DNA of 64,000 bases from Amycolatopsis vastitatis (lineage in GTDB: Bacteria > Actinomycetota > Actinomycetes > Mycobacteriales > Pseudonocardiaceae). The notes beneath the pieces were generated by a model. It did not search any database and was not told where the DNA came from. It saw only the letters and a program-made list of their open reading frames with translations. Position numbers and translations under genes: made by a program. Of this stretch, positions 61,354 through 64,000 are shown piece by piece (the stretch's first letter is position 1; each line of letters opens with the position of its first letter). The stretch lies in the NCBI RefSeq assembly GCF_002234595.1, contig NZ_NMUL01000067.1, positions 1 to 64,000 of the forward strand. Direction: 5' to 3'.

Positions 61354-61937
61354 TCTCGTTCGTCCTCCTCGCCTCGGTGCTGGCAGCAGGACGCGCCGTG
61401 TGGATCGGAGACTACTTACGTCGATGCGCGATAGCGGCACCTGGCCACGGGATGACCTGGGTCAAAGCAGTCATTACCGGTATCAGAGTCACCACAACGT
61501 CAAAGCTCGAGGGCTACCGGACAGAGGCTCTCCACCAAGCTACCCTCGGTCTGAGTGAGCGGCAGCTCGATACCTCGCTCGTTGGCGGGTCCGTCGCGTT
61601 GGCAGCCTGGACACAGCTTTTCGTGTCCTCGGAGAGCACACCGGGGTCAAGCATCAGCGATACCAGCCTGTCGCTGCTCTTCATCGGCGCGCTCGCGCTG
61701 ATCGCAGCTCCGATCCTTTTTCGCACAGAAGGAATTCACTTGACCTTCATCGGCCGCGAAACAGGTTCACATCTCGGCTTCGGCCTGGTGATCCTGAGTC
61801 TCCTGTCCATGGCTGCCGATCTGTCCATAAGCTGGCTCATCACTGCCCTCGCCGTCCTGGTCGGAGCCCTCCTAGTGCTGCGAGACGTCAGCGAGGTGAC
61901 CCGCCACGTACAACTCCAAAATGAATTCACCTTCTAA
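61350..61937 (+). CDS. Unknown membrane protein, second gene of the cassette
   Basis: The 195-residue protein starts at a GTG (GGAGG four bases before) overlapping the preceding stop. Hydrophobic segments are ISFVLLASVLAAG, LLFIGALALIAAPILF, LGFGLVILSLLSMAA and WLITALAVLVGALLVL, about four to five in all. A soluble loop (GIRVTTTSKLEGYRTEALHQ) lies between the first two. The tight coupling to a soluble partner is typical of toxin-antitoxin, sensor-effector or transport pairs; none can be proven. No family was recognised. Confidence 0.6.
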   Translation: MISFVLLASVLAAGRAVWIGDYLRRCAIAAPGHGMTWVKAVITGIRVTTTSKLEGYRTEALHQATLGLSERQLDTSLVGGSVALAAWTQLFVSSESTPGSSISDTSLSLLFIGALALIAAPILFRTEGIHLTFIGRETGSHLGFGLVILSLLSMAADLSISWLITALAVLVGALLVLRDVSEVTRHVQLQNEFTF

Positions 61938-61971
61938 CGTGGCATAGCCTTCCCGCTCGCTCCCCTTGCCC

Positions 61972-62275
61972 TCACCGCGTGAGATCGACCGCGCCGGCGT
62001 GGACGCAGCGCTGACCAGGTCGACGCATGGCGATCCGGGCACGAAACGACTGCGCCACCGGGCCGTCCGGCAGCGGAGCCGTCCACCGGTAGGACGGAGC
62101 ACGAGCCACCGCAGCCGCCACCAGTGCCCGGCCGAAGCCGAGGCGCCGATACTCGGCGGCAACGTGGACGTAGTCGAGGGTGGCCGTTCGGCAGCTCGCG
62201 CACAGGCTAGCGGTCACTGCGCCGACCTCGGTGCGGTCGAGATGGAGTTCGATCCGACCGGCCAGCGTTCCCCCG
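61972..62275 (-). pseudogene. GNAT acetyltransferase, N-terminally truncated
   Basis: The minus-strand frame (GRIELHLDRTEVGAVTASLC, then VHVAAEYRRLGFGRALVAAA with the acetyl-CoA loop RRLGFGRAL, then PDGPVAQSFRARIAMRRPG) is the second half of a GNAT protein. The first half is absent; the frame ends at about 62275 against unrelated plus-strand sequence. It looks like a gene cut at a rearrangement point. Confidence 0.65.
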
Positions 62276-62366
62276 GTCGATCGTCCCGGACCTGGTGCTG
62301 ACCACCGCCGGGACGCTCGGCCACCTGATCGACCACCTCACCACCGATCCGGAAGGCACACCATGA
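62276..62366 (+). pseudogene. 3' stub of a lost gene coupled to the acyltransferase
   Basis: The frame IVPDLVLTTAGTLGHLIDHL ends at a TGA overlapping the acyltransferase ATG (ATGA), as for a real operon partner. The piece is only about 30 codons long and its upstream part is replaced by the GNAT fragment. It could be the end of a HAD-type or nucleotidyl-type gene. Confidence 0.4.
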
Positions 62367-62962
62367 TCACCGACACCGAGCCGTTCGTCGAAGCATCCGC
62401 CGACGTCGGCCCTGGAGCACGGATCGGCGCCGGCACCCGCGTGTGGCACCAGGCGCAAGTCGCCGATGGCGTCGAGATCGGCACCGGCTGCACGCTGGGC
62501 AAGAGCTGCTACATCGGCTCAGGCTCGCGGATCGGCGACAACGTCAAGATCGGCAACCACGCCGACGTCTTCGGCGCCCAGCTCGACGACGACGTCATGA
62601 TCAGCCCGCAGGTCGTACTTACCGAAGACCGCACACCTCGAGCCACCCGCCCTGACGGCCAGCGCCAGGGCCCGGGCGACTGGACGTCGGCGCCGGTCAT
62701 CGTGCGCCGCGGCGCGACCGTCGGCGCTGGTGCCCGCGTCGCACCCGGTATCGAGATCGGGCCGTACGCACTGGTGGGCATCGGCGCCGTCGTGCTGCGC
62801 GACGTCGCTGCGCACGCCCTGGTTCTGGGCAATCCGGCGCGAGCGGTCGGCTGGGTCTGCCGCTGCGCGGGCACCCTGGACGACCGGCTGCGGTGCCCGC
62901 GGTGCGAACGGACCTACGAACTGGCCGCTGACCTGCTGACCAAGATTCAGGTCGGCCGGTAG
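62363..62962 (+). CDS. Left-handed beta-helix acyltransferase with C-terminal zinc ribbon
   Basis: The 199-residue protein shows hexapeptide repeats from residue 15 to about 165 (ARIGAGTRVWHQAQVADGVE, IGSGSRIGDNVKIGNHADVF), typical of sugar-nucleotide N-acetyltransferases such as WbpD/WlbB. The catalytic His is likely in KIGNHADVF. The last 35 residues hold two C-x-C/C-x2-C pairs (VCRCAG, LRCPRCERTYEL), a zinc ribbon not usual in this family. A role in acylating an amino sugar for cell-surface polymer synthesis is likely. Confidence 0.85.
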   Translation: MITDTEPFVEASADVGPGARIGAGTRVWHQAQVADGVEIGTGCTLGKSCYIGSGSRIGDNVKIGNHADVFGAQLDDDVMISPQVVLTEDRTPRATRPDGQRQGPGDWTSAPVIVRRGATVGAGARVAPGIEIGPYALVGIGAVVLRDVAAHALVLGNPARAVGWVCRCAGTLDDRLRCPRCERTYELAADLLTKIQVGR

Positions 62963-63012
62963 CTCGACGCCGGTCACCGACGGTCCCGGCGGCGTGAGTA
63001 GCGTCGCCGCTC

Positions 63013-63528
63013 ATGACCCAGGGATGGCTGCCGCCCGCCGAGTACTACGCCACGCTGCCCAAGCAGATCGCCAGCGCCGGCGTGATCTTCCGCGACGCCG
63101 AGGGCCGCGTTCTGCTCGTCGAGCCCACCTACGGCGCCGAGACCTGGGAGCTCCCCGGTGGCGGACTGGACGAGGGCGAGTCCCCGTGGGCGGGCGCGCG
63201 CCGCGAGATCAAGGAAGAGCTCGGGTTCGACCTGTTGCCCGGCCGGCTGCTGGTCGTGGACTGGGTTCCGCCGCAGCCGGACGGCCGTCCCGCCCTGACG
63301 AACAACTTGTTCGACGGTGGCATCCTGGGCGAGGACCAGATCGCGTCGCTCCGGCTGGCCGATGGCGAGCTGAAGCGCTCGAAGTTCGCCACCCGCGCCG
63401 AGGCTGCAGGAATGCTCCGGCCGCACATGGCACGCCGCGTCGCGGTGTGCCTCGACGTCGTGGACACCGGCCGGACCGCCTACCTCGAGAACGGGTTTGA
63501 TCCGCTCGGGCCAGGTGACGTCTCCTAG
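63013..63528 (+). CDS. Nudix hydrolase
   Basis: The 171-residue protein has a complete Nudix box, GGGLDEGES then REIKEELG, which binds the metal and cuts nucleoside-diphosphate-linked substrates. The N-terminal strand is ASAGVIFRDAEGRVLLVEPT. It follows the acyltransferase by 50 bases on the same strand. The substrate is not predictable. Confidence 0.9.
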   Translation: MTQGWLPPAEYYATLPKQIASAGVIFRDAEGRVLLVEPTYGAETWELPGGGLDEGESPWAGARREIKEELGFDLLPGRLLVVDWVPPQPDGRPALTNNLFDGGILGEDQIASLRLADGELKRSKFATRAEAAGMLRPHMARRVAVCLDVVDTGRTAYLENGFDPLGPGDVS

Positions 63529-63724
63529 CCGAGCTGCCAAGCGCATGGTCACGTACTGTGCGGCAGCCACCTTTTGTGATGCTCCGTGAAGGGGCCGCCA
63601 ACAGACCGGCCCACGCCGTCGGCGAATGCTGAGCAAGACGGGTCACCACTGAGCCAAGTCCCAAGAATTGGCAGGTCACACAGCCATCCGCCGCCTACGC
63701 TGTCCCACTACCGGCACATCGTCA

Positions 63725-63991
63725 TCAGCGAAGTTGCCGCATGAGGACGACGAGTTCGGCGGGGTCGAGGTCGCACAGCTCGGCCATGCGATACAGCGCG
63801 CCCAGTTCCAGCCGAATCTCCTCGCCCGAGCCGGGCTGGCGGAGCCGGTCCTCGGCCCAGCGGCGCAGCGGCTCAAGGTGCGGCTCGACGAGGGCCGCAA
63901 GCGAGCGCAGGTTCACCCTGATGTGGCCGGGTTCGTCGACGACGACGCGCTGATGCACTCTCGCGATCAGGTGCTGCGGGAGTTCGTCCAT
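63725..63991 (-). CDS. Small protein of unknown function
   Basis: The 88-residue protein begins close to the window edge (ATG at 63991), so an earlier start outside the window cannot be excluded. It is helical (LRSLAALVEPHLEPLRRWAE, LELGALYRMAELCDLDPAEL). The final helices resemble a helix-turn-helix-like or small regulatory domain, but no family was recognised. Confidence 0.5.
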   Translation of the reverse strand: MDELPQHLIARVHQRVVVDEPGHIRVNLRSLAALVEPHLEPLRRWAEDRLRQPGSGEEIRLELGALYRMAELCDLDPAELVVLMRQLR

Positions 63992-64000
63992 CGCAAGACA

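Overview
The window is high-GC DNA with GTG starts, ATGA/GTGA gene overlaps, Tat-type leaders, RHS and WD40-like sequences, and many GntR, HxlR and MarR regulators. This fits a filamentous actinomycete, most likely Pseudonocardiales (Amycolatopsis-like). The genus is an inference. Coding strand and frame were judged from family motifs, start/stop overlaps and ribosome binding sites.

Left part (1-5.4 kb): an RsbW-like ATP-binding protein, an IS110 remnant, an ACT-GNAT membrane-anchored protein, a decayed tyrosine recombinase, a Tat-exported SnoaL-like protein and a frameshifted Tat-exported DJ-1/PfpI protein.

Carbohydrate part (5.4-29.4 kb): two sugar-uptake operons in tandem on the minus strand, each with a divergent GntR/FCD regulator. 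Operon 1 (16382 down to 5433) has a CUT1 lipoprotein, two permeases, a large protein of no family I recognise (called here GHL, probably glycosidase-like) and two secreted beta-helix proteins. Operon 2 (25076 down to 17489) has a frameshifted CUT1 lipoprotein, two permeases, a GHL paralogue, an RraA-like aldolase, an L-fucose-dehydrogenase-like aldo/keto reductase and an L-fuconolactonase-like amidohydrolase with an in-frame amber codon. Neither operon has an ABC ATPase, as is usual when a shared MsiK-type ATPase is used. A third beta-helix protein lies next door on the plus strand. Together they look like a locus that cuts a complex, possibly fucose- or galacturonan-containing, polysaccharide, imports the pieces and oxidises the sugar.

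Regulatory part (29.5-37.6 kb): a methyltransferase, then NmrA and HxlR genes divergent over a clear palindromic operator, a GlxA-type regulator, an isochorismatase-like hydrolase, a SnoaL-like protein, a divergent HxlR pair, a MarR regulator, and a short UvrA-like gene broken by a frameshift and an internal deletion.

Accessory part (37.6-62.3 kb): two long direct repeats (37801-38116 and 47101-47416) bracket a 2,077-residue RHS/PA14 protein with a small membrane tip and an overlapping 62-aa candidate immunity protein, plus a polytopic membrane protein. Remnants of a histidine kinase and an IS256 transposase follow. Next is a compact island: a RuvC-like protein with a Ser/Thr kinase, a small convergent gene, and a four-gene operon (REase, DinG-like helicase, pPIWI-RE protein, HNH-type protein). 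The pPIWI-RE operon is the most interesting system in the window. The island ends at a truncated two-component pair cut by a transposase tail, followed by an uncharacterised two-gene cassette with a membrane partner.

Right end (62-64 kb): truncated GNAT and other remnants, a left-handed beta-helix acyltransferase with a zinc ribbon, a Nudix hydrolase and a small unknown gene. Several otherwise intact genes carry single-base indels or stops, so either gene decay or consensus errors in the assembly must be considered.
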